From: an uncultured Alsobacter sp. | Lineage (GTDB): Bacteria; Pseudomonadota; Alphaproteobacteria; Rhizobiales; Beijerinckiaceae | NCBI RefSeq assembly: GCF_945952055.1 | Contig: NZ_CAMFHB010000030.1 | Location: 1-64,000 of the forward strand | Direction of reading: 5' to 3' | Length of the DNA: 64,000 nt | In this document: in pieces, positions 43,120 through 51,903 of the stretch | Layout: each line of letters opens with the position of its first letter | How positions within the stretch are numbered: the first letter of the stretch is position 1 | The notes under the pieces: model-generated | Database searches by the model: none | What the model saw: only the letters and a program-made list of their open reading frames with translations | What the model was told of the DNA's origin: nothing | Translations under genes and position numbers: made by a program

Positions 43120-44235
43120 GTGGCCGACGAGAACGATCCGAAGCCGGGAGGAGAATCGGACTCGATCGCCGCCGAATGGACGGCGATGATCGAGGCCGCC
43201 GCGACGGCCAACGTGCCGGACGCGGGGGTCGATCGTCTCCTGAACCAGGACGAGATCGACAACCTCCTGGGCTTTGCCGGGGAAGGCGCGGCCCTCAACA
43301 ACCGCACGGGCCTGCGCGCCATCGTCGATTCGGCGATGGTGTCGTACGAGCGCCTGCCGATGCTCGAAATCGTCTTCGACCGCCTCGTGCGGCTGCTGAC
43401 GACGAGCCTGCGCAACTTCTTCTCCGACAACGTCGAAGTCTCGCTCGCCGACATCACCTCGGTGCGCTTCGGCGACTACATCAACTCGATCCCGCTGCCG
43501 ACGATCCTGGCCGTGTTCCGGGCCGAGGAGTGGGACAATTTCGGCCTGATCACGGTCGACTCGACGCTCGCCTACTCCGTCATCGACGTGCTGCTCGGCG
43601 GCCGGCGCTCCACCGCCTTCGTGCGCATGGACGGCCGGCCCTACTCGACCATCGAGACCAGCCTCGTGCGGCGCATGCTCGATCTCGTGCTCGACGACAC
43701 CGAGCTCGCCTTCAAGCCGCTCTCGGCCGTCCACCTGAACATCGACCGGCTGGAGACCAACCCCCGCTTCGCCTCGATCTCGCGGCCGGCCAACGCCGCC
43801 ATCCTGATCCAGCTGCGCATCGACATGGAAGGCCGCGGCGGGTCGATCGAGATCCTGCTGCCCTACGCCACGATCGAGCCCATCCGCGAGCTCCTGCTGC
43901 AGAGCTTCATGGGCGAGAAGTTCGGCCGCGATCCGATCTGGGAAGACCACCTGGCGACCGAGATCTGGCAGGCGCGGGCCGACGTGCAGGCGATCCTGCA
44001 CGAGACGCAGCTGCCGCTGCGCCAGATGATGTCGCTCAAGGTCGGCGACACGCTGATGTTCGACATGGAGCCCGACTCTCCGGTACGGCTCAAATGCGGC
44101 GACGTGCTCCTGTCGGAGGGGCGCATGGGCCGCATGGGCGACCACATCGCCATCCGCGTCAACAAGCCCCTGCGCCGGTCGAAGATGACCTTCGCGGCCT
44201 ACGAGGCCACCGCCTCCAAGAAGGACCAGAAATGA
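43120..44235 (+). CDS. fliM: Flagellar motor switch protein FliM
   Basis: A 371-residue C-ring protein. The N-terminal CheY-binding motif LNQDEIDNLLG is at residues 41-51, followed by the CheC-like middle domain (SMVSYERLPMLEIVFDRLVRLLTTSLRNFF type) and a C-terminal SpoA/FliN-like domain ending near NKPLRRSKM. GTG start with AGGAG upstream. Its TGA overlaps the next ATG (ATGA). Confidence 0.97.
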   Translation: MADENDPKPGGESDSIAAEWTAMIEAAATANVPDAGVDRLLNQDEIDNLLGFAGEGAALNNRTGLRAIVDSAMVSYERLPMLEIVFDRLVRLLTTSLRNFFSDNVEVSLADITSVRFGDYINSIPLPTILAVFRAEEWDNFGLITVDSTLAYSVIDVLLGGRRSTAFVRMDGRPYSTIETSLVRRMLDLVLDDTELAFKPLSAVHLNIDRLETNPRFASISRPANAAILIQLRIDMEGRGGSIEILLPYATIEPIRELLLQSFMGEKFGRDPIWEDHLATEIWQARADVQAILHETQLPLRQMMSLKVGDTLMFDMEPDSPVRLKCGDVLLSEGRMGRMGDHIAIRVNKPLRRSKMTFAAYEATASKKDQK

Positions 44236-44699
44236 TCGGTGCCCTCATCGAGATGCTGGTCTGCGTGCTGCTGACGACCACGATCGTCTGGTGCGTCACG
44301 CTCGATCGCCGGCTGCGCAAGCTGAAGGCCGACGAGACGACGCTGCGCCAGACGATCGTCGACCTGGTCACCGCGACGGAGAAGGCCGAACGGGCCGTCG
44401 CGGGCCTGCGCGCCATCGTCACCGACTGCGACGAGACCATCGCCGCCCACCTGCGCGACGCCGAGCGGCAGGCCGCCGACCTCGCCGGCCACATCCGCTC
44501 CGGCGACGACGTGATCGCCCGCATCGCCCGCATCGTCGAGAGCGCCGGCGGCCGGCAGCCGGCGCCGCGCGCGCCCGAACCCGCCCCGCCTGCGCCCCCC
44601 GCGCCTCCCGAGCCCCAGGCCCGTCTCGCCGCCACGGTCGCCGCGGCGCAGGCCTTCGCCGATCGTGCTCACAGGCGGGTCAACGGTCGCGCGGCATGA
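44232..44699 (+). CDS. DUF6468-type flagellar operon membrane protein
   Basis: A 155-residue protein with one N-terminal TM segment (IEMLVCVLLTTTIVWCV), a central helical/coiled-coil region and a proline-rich linker before a short C-terminal helix. Proteins of this kind occur between fliM and motE in alphaproteobacteria, and the function is unknown. ATGA overlaps on both sides couple it to fliM and motE, a strong hint of a motor-related role. Confidence 0.8.
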   Translation: MIGALIEMLVCVLLTTTIVWCVTLDRRLRKLKADETTLRQTIVDLVTATEKAERAVAGLRAIVTDCDETIAAHLRDAERQAADLAGHIRSGDDVIARIARIVESAGGRQPAPRAPEPAPPAPPAPPEPQARLAATVAAAQAFADRAHRRVNGRAA

Positions 44700-45529
44700 G
44701 GATGGCGGTGCGCCTCTTCCCCGCCATGGCGGGTGCGGCAACGGCGCTCCTGGTGCTGAAGGCGGTGGCGTTCCTGAACGGCCCCGTCTACGACCCGCTG
44801 TCGGCATCGAACCTTGCGAACCTGGCATCGGCCAGCGCCCGGCTCTTCTCGTTCGGGCCCAACGCCGACTACGATCCCGAGACGACCGGCTCCACGCCCG
44901 AGCCGAAGAAGGACGACAAGAAGGACGAGAAGAAGGACGAGAAGAAGGACCCCAAGAAGGCCGCTCCGCCGCCTGTCGGCACGCCGGTCAATCTCGATGC
45001 GCCGGCGGTTTCGCCGGCGGAGAAGGCGCTGCTCGAGAAGCTCGGCCAGCGTCGCGAGCAGCTCGACGAGCGCCAGCGCGAGATCGAGACGCGCGAGAAC
45101 CTCCTCAAGGCGGCCGACAAGAAGCTCGAGGGCCGCATCAACGAGCTCAAGGAACTCGAGGCCCGCACCGGCACCGTGGTTCCGGGCGGCCCGGACGGTG
45201 CGGCCGGGGGAGCGGCGGCGCCGGGGTCCCCCGCCGGCGGCGGGCCCGTCTCGCCGGCCATCCGCAACCTCGTCACCATGTACGAGACGATGAAGCCCAA
45301 AGAGGCGGCCAGGGTGTTCGACAAGCTCGACCTGCCCGTCCTGGTGCCGGTCGTCAACGCCATGAACCCCAAGAAGATGGCCGAAATCCTGGCCGCCATG
45401 AGCCCCGAGGCGGCCGGAAAGCTGACCGTCGAGCTCGCCAGCAAGGGGCTGCGCGCGGGCGGGGGAGGGCGCAGCGAGGGTGCCCTGCCGGCCGGCGAAC
45501 TGCCGGCCATCGATCCCCGGAAGCCGTAG
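44696..45529 (+). CDS. motE: MotE-like motility protein (MgtE N-domain type)
   Basis: A 277-residue protein with an N-terminal signal anchor (MAGAATALLVLKAVAFL), a lysine/aspartate-rich low-complexity stretch near residues 70-85, a coiled coil (EKLGQRREQLDERQREIETRENLLKAADKKLEG) and a C-terminal MgtE-N-like domain (LVTMYETMKPKEAARVFDKLDLPVLVPVVNAMNPKKMAEILAAM). In Sinorhizobium MotE is a periplasmic chaperone for MotC. It is fourth in the fliL operon. Confidence 0.85.
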   Translation: MRMAVRLFPAMAGAATALLVLKAVAFLNGPVYDPLSASNLANLASASARLFSFGPNADYDPETTGSTPEPKKDDKKDEKKDEKKDPKKAAPPPVGTPVNLDAPAVSPAEKALLEKLGQRREQLDERQREIETRENLLKAADKKLEGRINELKELEARTGTVVPGGPDGAAGGAAAPGSPAGGGPVSPAIRNLVTMYETMKPKEAARVFDKLDLPVLVPVVNAMNPKKMAEILAAMSPEAAGKLTVELASKGLRAGGGGRSEGALPAGELPAIDPRKP

Positions 45530-45561
45530 GTCGCCGATCCGTTTACAGCCGAGTCTTCGGT

Positions 45562-45576
45562 TTAATCGGCCATTAG
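45562..45576 (+). promoter_or_regulatory. CtrA-like box upstream of the TPR-type gene
   Basis: TTAA-TCGGCCA-TTAG matches TTAA-N7-TTAA with one mismatch, about 67 bases upstream of the start. Confidence 0.5.
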
Positions 45577-45642
45577 CCCTTTTCCCTTACCTTTCCACGG
45601 TGGAGCCCCTGTGCGGGGAACCGCGTGGCAGGAGCGTAATCG

Positions 45643-48600
45643 GTGCGTTTGAGGGTCAAGGGCGGTCGGGAAGGCATGCGCGGGTCCGCGCGCGCGCTCG
45701 TTCTCGCGTTGGCGATCCTGACGGCCGCGCCGCAGGCGCAGGCGCAGAACGCCACCGCTGTCCTGCGCGGCACCGAAATGAACGGCTACGCCCGCGCCGT
45801 CTTCACCTTCGACACGCTGCCCAAGGCCACCGTGCGGGTCAGCAACGGCATCCTGATCGTCGCCTTCGACAAGCCGGTCTCCGTCTCGATCAGCAAGCTC
45901 CAGGCCGAGCTGCCGAGCTACGTGTCGGCCGTGCGGCTCGATCCGGACGGCAGGGGCGTGCGCATGGCGCTGGCCCGCCCGGTGCGTCCCAACATGATGG
46001 AGGCGGGCGAGCAGCTCTTTCTCGACCTGCTGCCCGAGACCTGGAAGCAGGCGCCTCCCGCCTTGCCGCAGGAGGTCGTGGACGACCTGAGCCGGCGTGC
46101 CCGGGAAGCCGAGGAGATCGCGCGCCGGCTGATGCGCAAGAAGGCGTCCGAGGAGCCGCGCGATCTCGCCTTCCGCATCGGCACGACGCCTACCTTCACG
46201 CGCGTCATCTTCGAGGTTCCGGCGGTGGCCCCGGTCAGCTTCAAGCGCGATGGTGAAGCGGTCGAGCTCCTGTTCGACAGCAACCTCAAGATCGATGCCG
46301 GACGCCTGAAGTCCGTGCTGCCGGCGAGCGTCAAGGCGGTCGAGGCGGTGTCCGCGTCGAGCGCGCTGCGCCTCACGCTGACCGTGCCGACCGATGTCGA
46401 CGTGCGGGGCTTCCGCGAGGACGAGACCTACGTGGTCGACATCCCGACGGCCAAGCCCGCGCCAAAGCCGGAGGCGAACGCCGCGGCGGGCGCCGCCAAG
46501 CCCGATCCCAAGGCGGCGGGCAAGCCGGCCGGGGACCACGGTCCTGAAACGGCGGCCCGGCCTCCGGTCGAGGGGCGCGAGCCCGCCAAGGGCGAGGCGG
46601 CGGCCGTGCCGCCCGCGCCGACGACGGTCACCCGCACGGCGGCGGCGCCGGCCGGCGCCAAGGCCGAGGACCCCTTCGCCGCCGCCGACGAGAAGACCGA
46701 GATCAAGGTCGGCGTCGCCGCCGAGCGCGGGTCGGTGCGCCTGACCATGCCGATCCCGGTGCGCACGCCGGTGGCCGTCTTCGAGCGCGCCGGCACCGTG
46801 TGGGTGGCGGTGGAGACGAAGGCCACGTTCGATCCCTCGCAGATCGGCCTCGTGGCGCCCGGCGTCGTCGGCAAGCCCGAACTGCGGCGCGCGGGGCGGC
46901 TGTCGATCATGCGGCTGCCCCTGTCCCGGCCGGTCCTCGTGCGGGCCGCTGCCACCGACGCCGGCTGGACCGTGACGCTGGGCGACGACATCGCGGGCTC
47001 TTCCGAGCCGCTCACCTTCACCCGCGACGCGGATGCCGACGGACGCACCGTGGTGCGTTCTGTGTTCAAGGACGTGTCGGGCGTGCACTGGGTGGATGAT
47101 CCGGACGTCGGCGACAAGATCGCCATCGTGACGGGCCGCGACGCCGTGCACAGCGTCATCAAGCCGGCGACGTTCGTGGACTTCAAGGCTCTGCCCACGG
47201 CCCAGGGCATGGCCATCACCCCCTTCGCGGACGACCTCGTCGTGAAGTCGGGCATCGACGAGGTGCTCGTCACGAAGGACGGCGGCCTCTCCGTTTCGCT
47301 TCTCGTCGACCGGCCCGAGGCCGCGACCGGCACGCCGCTGCCCAAGCTCACCTTCGACCGGGCCCAGTGGTCCAAGGACCGCTCGGGCAACGTGCGCGAG
47401 CGTGGCCGCGAGCTCATGCGCATCGCGGCCGACGCGCCAAAGCGCCAGCGCTCGGACGCCCGTGTGGCGCTCGCCCGCTACGAGATCGCCAACGGCCTCG
47501 CGCCGGAAGCCATGGGCACCATCGGTGTCGCCATGGCGGACGACACCGAACTCGCCCGCGAGAAGCAGCCCCAGATCGTGGCGGCGGTCGCCGCGATCAT
47601 GGCCAACCGGGTCCCGGAGGCGGCCAAGCTCCTGGCCGTCGATACCCTGAAGGACGACCAGGAAGGCCAGCTCTGGCGCGCCTACACCGACGCCCTGCAG
47701 CGCCGCTGGCCACAGTCGCTGGCCAACTTCCGCCGCAGCGGATCGCTGCTCACGGCGTATCCCGAAGACCTGCAGGGCCTCATCGGACCGGCCTATGCCG
47801 AGGCGGCCATCGAGGGCCGCGACTTCGGACTGGCCCAGCGCGTCCTGGAGACGCTCGACGGGCTCGATCCCGAGAACGTGGACCGCGAACGCCTGCGGCT
47901 GCTGGCCGCGCGGATCGCGGAAGGGCAGGGGCGCGTCGAGGAAGCGGCGCAGGCCTATGACGACCTGTCCAAGAAGGCGAACCGCCCGGTCGAGGCCCGC
48001 GCCCGGCTCTACAAGATCCTGCTGGCGCTGCGCGACCGAAGCATCGAACGCAAGGCCGCCATCGCGGCGCTGGAGTCGCTGTCGGTGTCGTGGCGCGGCG
48101 ACGAGGTGGAGGCCAAGGCGCTGGGCCAGCTCGGCCGGCTCTATGCCGACGAGGGCCGCTGGCGCGACGCCTTCACCATGGCGCGGCGGGCGAACGAGCT
48201 GTTCCCCGACAACGACGAGGCGCGCACGCTCTACGAGGAAGCCGGCAGCCGCTTCGAGGCGCTGTTCCTGGACAACAAGGCGGACCAGATCCCGCGGCTG
48301 GACGCCCTCGCGCTGTATTTCGACTTCAAGGAGTTCACGCCGCCGGGCCGGCGGGGCGACGAGATGATCCGGCGCCTGGCCGAGCGTCTCATCAGCCTGG
48401 ACCTCCTGGGCGAGGCGTCGGACCTCCTCCAGTACCAGGTCGACAACCGCCTCTCAGGAGCCGGAAAGGCGACCGTCGCGTCGCGGCTCGCGGTCATCTA
48501 CCTCATGAACCGCCAGCCGGCGAAGGCCTACCAGGCGCTGCGCGACAGCCGCATCGCCGAGCTGCCGGCCGAGATCAAGCGCAGCCGCGCGCTGCTGGAG

Positions 48601-49191
48601 GCGCGGGCCCTGTCCGACCTGTCGCGCAGCGACCTCGCGCTGGAACTCGTCGCCGGCGAAGAGGGTCCCGAGGTCGAGCGCCTGCGTGCCGACATCCAGT
48701 GGCAGGGCCGGCGCTGGCGCGAGGCGGGCGAGCAGTTCGAGCGGATCGTCGGGGACGCCTGGCAGGGCGCCGCGCCGCTGGACGAGAGCCAGCGCGCCGA
48801 CGTGCTGCGCGCCGCGATCGCCTACGGCATTGCCGACGACACCCTCTCGCTCGAGCGCCTGCGCGCCAAGTTCGCGCCGAAGATGGCCGACAGCTTCGAC
48901 AACCGTGCCTTTGCGGTCGTCACGGCCCCGAGCGGCGCCCGCGCCGCCGAGTACCGCGAACTGGCCCGCTCGATCGCCAGCGCCGACACGCTGTCGGAGT
49001 TCCTGACCGAATACCGCAAGCGCTATCCCGACCCGCCGGCCGGCCCGCGCCGCCAGCCGGGGCCGCCCGCCGGCGCGCCCCCCGCTCCCGGGGCTCCCCC
49101 GGCCGCTTCCGGCGCGGCGACACCGGCTGCCCCGGCCGCCGAGGGTGCGGCCACCGCGCCCGAGGCCGGCAAGCAGGACAAGACGGGCTGA
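45643..49191 (+). CDS. Large secreted TPR-type protein of the flagellar cluster
   Basis: An 1182-residue protein with a signal peptide (LVLALAILTAAPQAQAQ). Residues 30-290 hold beta-rich AMIN-like stretches, then a low-complexity Ala/Pro/Lys linker, another beta-rich part to about residue 590, and from about 600 to 1130 an alpha-helical repeat region with TPR-like pairs (AQAYDDLSKKANRPVEARARLYKIL, LGRLYADEGRWRDAFTMA, LAVIYLMNRQPAKAYQAL). The end is proline/alanine-rich. It lies between motE and fliP with its own CtrA-like box, so a periplasmic scaffolding role in flagellar assembly or motility is likely. GTG at 45643 has AGGAG upstream; ATG at 45676 is a good alternative. Confidence 0.8.
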   Translation: MRLRVKGGREGMRGSARALVLALAILTAAPQAQAQNATAVLRGTEMNGYARAVFTFDTLPKATVRVSNGILIVAFDKPVSVSISKLQAELPSYVSAVRLDPDGRGVRMALARPVRPNMMEAGEQLFLDLLPETWKQAPPALPQEVVDDLSRRAREAEEIARRLMRKKASEEPRDLAFRIGTTPTFTRVIFEVPAVAPVSFKRDGEAVELLFDSNLKIDAGRLKSVLPASVKAVEAVSASSALRLTLTVPTDVDVRGFREDETYVVDIPTAKPAPKPEANAAAGAAKPDPKAAGKPAGDHGPETAARPPVEGREPAKGEAAAVPPAPTTVTRTAAAPAGAKAEDPFAAADEKTEIKVGVAAERGSVRLTMPIPVRTPVAVFERAGTVWVAVETKATFDPSQIGLVAPGVVGKPELRRAGRLSIMRLPLSRPVLVRAAATDAGWTVTLGDDIAGSSEPLTFTRDADADGRTVVRSVFKDVSGVHWVDDPDVGDKIAIVTGRDAVHSVIKPATFVDFKALPTAQGMAITPFADDLVVKSGIDEVLVTKDGGLSVSLLVDRPEAATGTPLPKLTFDRAQWSKDRSGNVRERGRELMRIAADAPKRQRSDARVALARYEIANGLAPEAMGTIGVAMADDTELAREKQPQIVAAVAAIMANRVPEAAKLLAVDTLKDDQEGQLWRAYTDALQRRWPQSLANFRRSGSLLTAYPEDLQGLIGPAYAEAAIEGRDFGLAQRVLETLDGLDPENVDRERLRLLAARIAEGQGRVEEAAQAYDDLSKKANRPVEARARLYKILLALRDRSIERKAAIAALESLSVSWRGDEVEAKALGQLGRLYADEGRWRDAFTMARRANELFPDNDEARTLYEEAGSRFEALFLDNKADQIPRLDALALYFDFKEFTPPGRRGDEMIRRLAERLISLDLLGEASDLLQYQVDNRLSGAGKATVASRLAVIYLMNRQPAKAYQALRDSRIAELPAEIKRSRALLEARALSDLSRSDLALELVAGEEGPEVERLRADIQWQGRRWREAGEQFERIVGDAWQGAAPLDESQRADVLRAAIAYGIADDTLSLERLRAKFAPKMADSFDNRAFAVVTAPSGARAAEYRELARSIASADTLSEFLTEYRKRYPDPPAGPRRQPGPPAGAPPAPGAPPAASGAATPAAPAAEGAATAPEAGKQDKTG

Positions 49192-49206
49192 GGCGCTCGC
49201 CGGGTT

Positions 49207-49983
49207 CTACGGGCCGTAGCTCTGCACCAGGCTGCCGGCGACGAGATTCCAGCCGTCGACGAGCACGAAGAAGATCAGCTTGAAGGGCAGGGCCACCGTG
49301 ACCGGTGGCAGCATCATCATGCCCATCGACATCAGGATCGAGGCCACGACGAGGTCGATGATCAGGAACGGGATGTAGAGCAGGAAGCCGATCTCGAAGG
49401 CCCTGCGCAGCTCCGAGATCATGAAGGCGGGCACGAGCGTGGTGAGCGGCGTGGCTTCAGGAGTGGCCGGCCGCGGTTCGCGTGACAGGTCAAGGAACAG
49501 CGCCAAGTCCTTCTCGCGCACGTTCTTCAGCATGAACTGCCGGATCGGTTGCACACCGCGCTCGAAGGCCTGCTGCGGCTGGATCTGGCCCGCCAGCAGG
49601 GGGGCCACGCCGAGGTCGTAGGTGCTGCGCAGGGTCGGCGCCATGACGAAGGCGGTCAGGAAGAGCGCCAGGCTCACGATCACCGTGTTCGGGGGCGCGG
49701 TGGGAGCGCCGAGCGCCGAACGCAGCAGCGACAGCACCACGACGATGCGCGTGAAGGACGTCACCATCACCAGCGCGGCCGGGGCCAGCGACAGGACGGT
49801 GATGAGGGTGACGAGCTGCAGGGCCCGCTCGGTGACGCCGGTTCCGCCCTGGCCGAGATCGAGGGTGAAGGTCTGGGCCGAGGCGCCCGACCAGACGCCC
49901 AGCACGGCGCCACCCACCAGGGCCCAGGCGAGAACCTGAATCAGCCGGCGGCGGACGGGCGCGTCGCGAATCCCCTTGATCAT
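49207..49983 (-). CDS. fliP: Flagellar export-gate protein FliP
   Basis: A 258-residue protein with a cleavable signal peptide, as usual for FliP, then the diagnostic blocks LITVLSLAPAALVMVTSFTRIVVVLSLLR, NVREKDLALFLDL and FMISELRRAFEIGFLLYIPFLIIDLVVASILMSMGMMMLPP. It forms the export gate with FliQ and FliR. The ATG at 49983 gives the normal signal peptide. It follows fliO on the same strand with a 108-bp gap. Confidence 0.97.
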   Translation of the reverse strand: MIKGIRDAPVRRRLIQVLAWALVGGAVLGVWSGASAQTFTLDLGQGGTGVTERALQLVTLITVLSLAPAALVMVTSFTRIVVVLSLLRSALGAPTAPPNTVIVSLALFLTAFVMAPTLRSTYDLGVAPLLAGQIQPQQAFERGVQPIRQFMLKNVREKDLALFLDLSREPRPATPEATPLTTLVPAFMISELRRAFEIGFLLYIPFLIIDLVVASILMSMGMMMLPPVTVALPFKLIFFVLVDGWNLVAGSLVQSYGP

Positions 49984-50091
49984 GCCCAGACGGTACCGGA
50001 GCGCGCGGCTCCGGGTCACGCCTGCGCGCCCGCTCGGCCCGTCAATGGGCTGTGGAGAAGTGGCTGCGGATTGCCAGTGGCGCTCCGCCCC

Positions 50092-51729
50092 TCAGGTCTT
50101 CCCGCCGAGATCGCGCCCGAGCAGCCGCGACATCTCCGCTTCCAGGCTGTCGAAATCCAGCGTGTCCGAGGTCGGCTTGGGAACCGGACGGGGCGCCGGA
50201 GCTTCGGCGGCGGGCTTCGGTGCCGCGGGCTCGGGTTGCGGCACGGGAGCGGCCGGAGGGGCCTCGCGCGGCGGCGGCGGCGGCGGTTCGGCCGGGCGCA
50301 CCTCGACCCTCGCCTCCTGTCGCAGCAGGGGCGCTGCCGACGGAGGCGGCGCCGTGACCGAGGGAGGCGCAACCGGCGGCGGCGGCATCACCGGGGCGGG
50401 CGGCGCCACGGGTGGCGGCGGCGGGGGCACGACGGACGGCGGCGCCATCGACGGCGACACGACCGGCGGAGCGGGCGGCGGTGTCGGCGGAGCGGGCGGC
50501 GTCCTGGGAGCTCCCGGAGACACGGCCGCGAACGGCCGCTTCAGGGCTTCTTCGAGGCGTCGCGCCATGTCGGACAGCTCGGGCGTGGGCGGCGTCGGCG
50601 CCACCTGCGCGGGAACGGTCGGGGGCTCGACGGGGGGCCGCGGGGCCGGCGCCGGCTCACTGACCGCCGGCTCGACGGGAGGAGCGGAGCTCGCCGGCTC
50701 CGCCTCCGGCAGCGGCGGCCTCGCCGGCATCGGGGGATGCTCGACGGCGCGTTCCGCCCGTGCTTCCGGTTCGACCATGGGAGGAACGCGACCGGGCCGC
50801 CCGGCGCCGTCGGCGACCGGAGGGCGCATCGGCTCGCCCGTGGCCGGCGAGGGGGCGGGTCCCTTGCCGGTGAGCACGGACAGGATCCTGGCCGCGGCGT
50901 CGTCGTCGTTCTCCGCGCCGGGCGCCGGCGGAACCGGGGCCGGGCGCTGCGGCGGCGTGACGGGCGGCGGGGCGACGGGCGGCGGGGCGACGGGGGGAGG
51001 GCCCTGCGGGTTCACGGGGAGGGGAGGCGGCGGAGCCATCCTGGGCTGCGGCACGGCCATCCGCGCGATCTCGGCGGGCGTGGGCGACCGCTCGGGCCGC
51101 GGCGGGGGAGGCGGCGGGGGCGGCATGGTGGCCCGCGAGACCGGCCGGAGGTCGCCGGCCCGGTCCGGCGTCGGACGCATGGGAGGCGGCGGAGGCGGAG
51201 GGGGGACCATTCCCATCGGGGGCTCGGGACGCAGGCCCGGCGGGAGCGGCGGCAGGCCCGCCGTCTCCATCGACTGGGACGCGGGGGCGATCGGCTGGGG
51301 CGCCATGGGCGGGGCAGGCGGGGGGACGGGCGCCACGTGCGCGGCCGGAATCACCGGCGGCGGCGCCACGGGCATGCCGGGCTCCATCCGCGGCTCGATC
51401 CGCGCCTCGCCGAGGTCGCGGCCCGCGGAGGCGGCGCCTCTCACGATGTTGGTCTCGATGACGATGTCGTTGGGGCCGCCGATCATCACGAGATGCTCAA
51501 CATGGTCGCGGCGCACGATGACGAGCTGCCGCTGCCGGTCGAGATCGAAGGCGTCGACGAGGCCCAACCGGGGCTGTCGCCCGCGCCCGCCGGCCCCGAG
51601 GGCGTTGAGCCTGGTGCCGCTCAGCTTGCGCAGCAACATGGCGAAGATGGCCAGCAGCGCGAAGATGACGGCGAAGGCGATGGCCAGGACGACGGGGGTT
51701 GGAAGCTGAATTCCGAACAGCGACTGCAA
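50092..51729 (-). CDS. fliO: FliO-like flagellar biosynthesis protein with a long proline-rich extension
   Basis: A 545-residue protein. The first 100 residues form a FliO domain: TM helix at about 10-33 (VVLAIAFAVIFALLAIFAMLLRKL) and the FliO beta core (LGLVDAFDLDRQRQLVIVRRDHVEHLVMIGGPNDIVIETNI). Then follow about 420 residues of Pro/Ala/Glu-rich, mostly disordered sequence with poly-proline runs. A compact C-terminal helix (DTLDFDSLEAEMSRLLGRD) closes the protein. Enterobacterial FliO is only about 120 residues. FliO stabilises FliP during gate assembly; fliP is the next gene. Confidence 0.85.
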   Translation of the reverse strand: MQSLFGIQLPTPVVLAIAFAVIFALLAIFAMLLRKLSGTRLNALGAGGRGRQPRLGLVDAFDLDRQRQLVIVRRDHVEHLVMIGGPNDIVIETNIVRGAASAGRDLGEARIEPRMEPGMPVAPPPVIPAAHVAPVPPPAPPMAPQPIAPASQSMETAGLPPLPPGLRPEPPMGMVPPPPPPPPMRPTPDRAGDLRPVSRATMPPPPPPPPRPERSPTPAEIARMAVPQPRMAPPPPLPVNPQGPPPVAPPPVAPPPVTPPQRPAPVPPAPGAENDDDAAARILSVLTGKGPAPSPATGEPMRPPVADGAGRPGRVPPMVEPEARAERAVEHPPMPARPPLPEAEPASSAPPVEPAVSEPAPAPRPPVEPPTVPAQVAPTPPTPELSDMARRLEEALKRPFAAVSPGAPRTPPAPPTPPPAPPVVSPSMAPPSVVPPPPPPVAPPAPVMPPPPVAPPSVTAPPPSAAPLLRQEARVEVRPAEPPPPPPREAPPAAPVPQPEPAAPKPAAEAPAPRPVPKPTSDTLDFDSLEAEMSRLLGRDLGGKT

Positions 51730-51845
51730 GATCGTGGCACTCCCGAAGGCAGGCGGCTAACTCGAACGTCTTAACACGAACTTGCCCGCGCGACTGCGTC
51801 AATACGCGAAGGCGCGGTGGACAACAGCCCAGGCGCGCACGCCCG

Positions 51846-51864
51846 TTTACCGCCCATTAACCAT
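51846..51864 (+). promoter_or_regulatory. CtrA-like box upstream of flgB
   Basis: TTTA-CCGCCCA-TTAACCAT is TTAA-N7-TTAA with one mismatch and a perfect TTAACCAT half-site, about 40-58 bases upstream of the flgB start. Confidence 0.6.
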
Positions 51865-51867
51865 GCG

Positions 51868-51884
51868 CCCGGCATTTTTTGCCC
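51868..51884. promoter_or_regulatory. FlbD-like palindrome downstream of the flgB CtrA-like box
   Basis: CCCGGCATTTTTTGCCC matches CCGGCA-N5-TGCC perfectly. Placed just downstream of a CtrA-like box, it could act as a repression site near the transcription start. Confidence 0.5.
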
Positions 51885-51903
51885 AGCAGATGTGGAGGCA
51901 ATC

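Noticed and set aside
51735-51749. TGGCAC on the plus strand near the start of fliO as a sigma-54 -24 element
   Set aside because: The position of the -12 element reads AAGG instead of TTGC, and the required GC is misplaced.
49549-51774. Plus-strand frames of 741 and 577 codons opposite fliP and fliO
   Set aside because: Arginine/glycine-rich mirror of the proline-rich FliO coding strand. The opposite strand shows a FliO domain and a ribosome-initiated reading frame.
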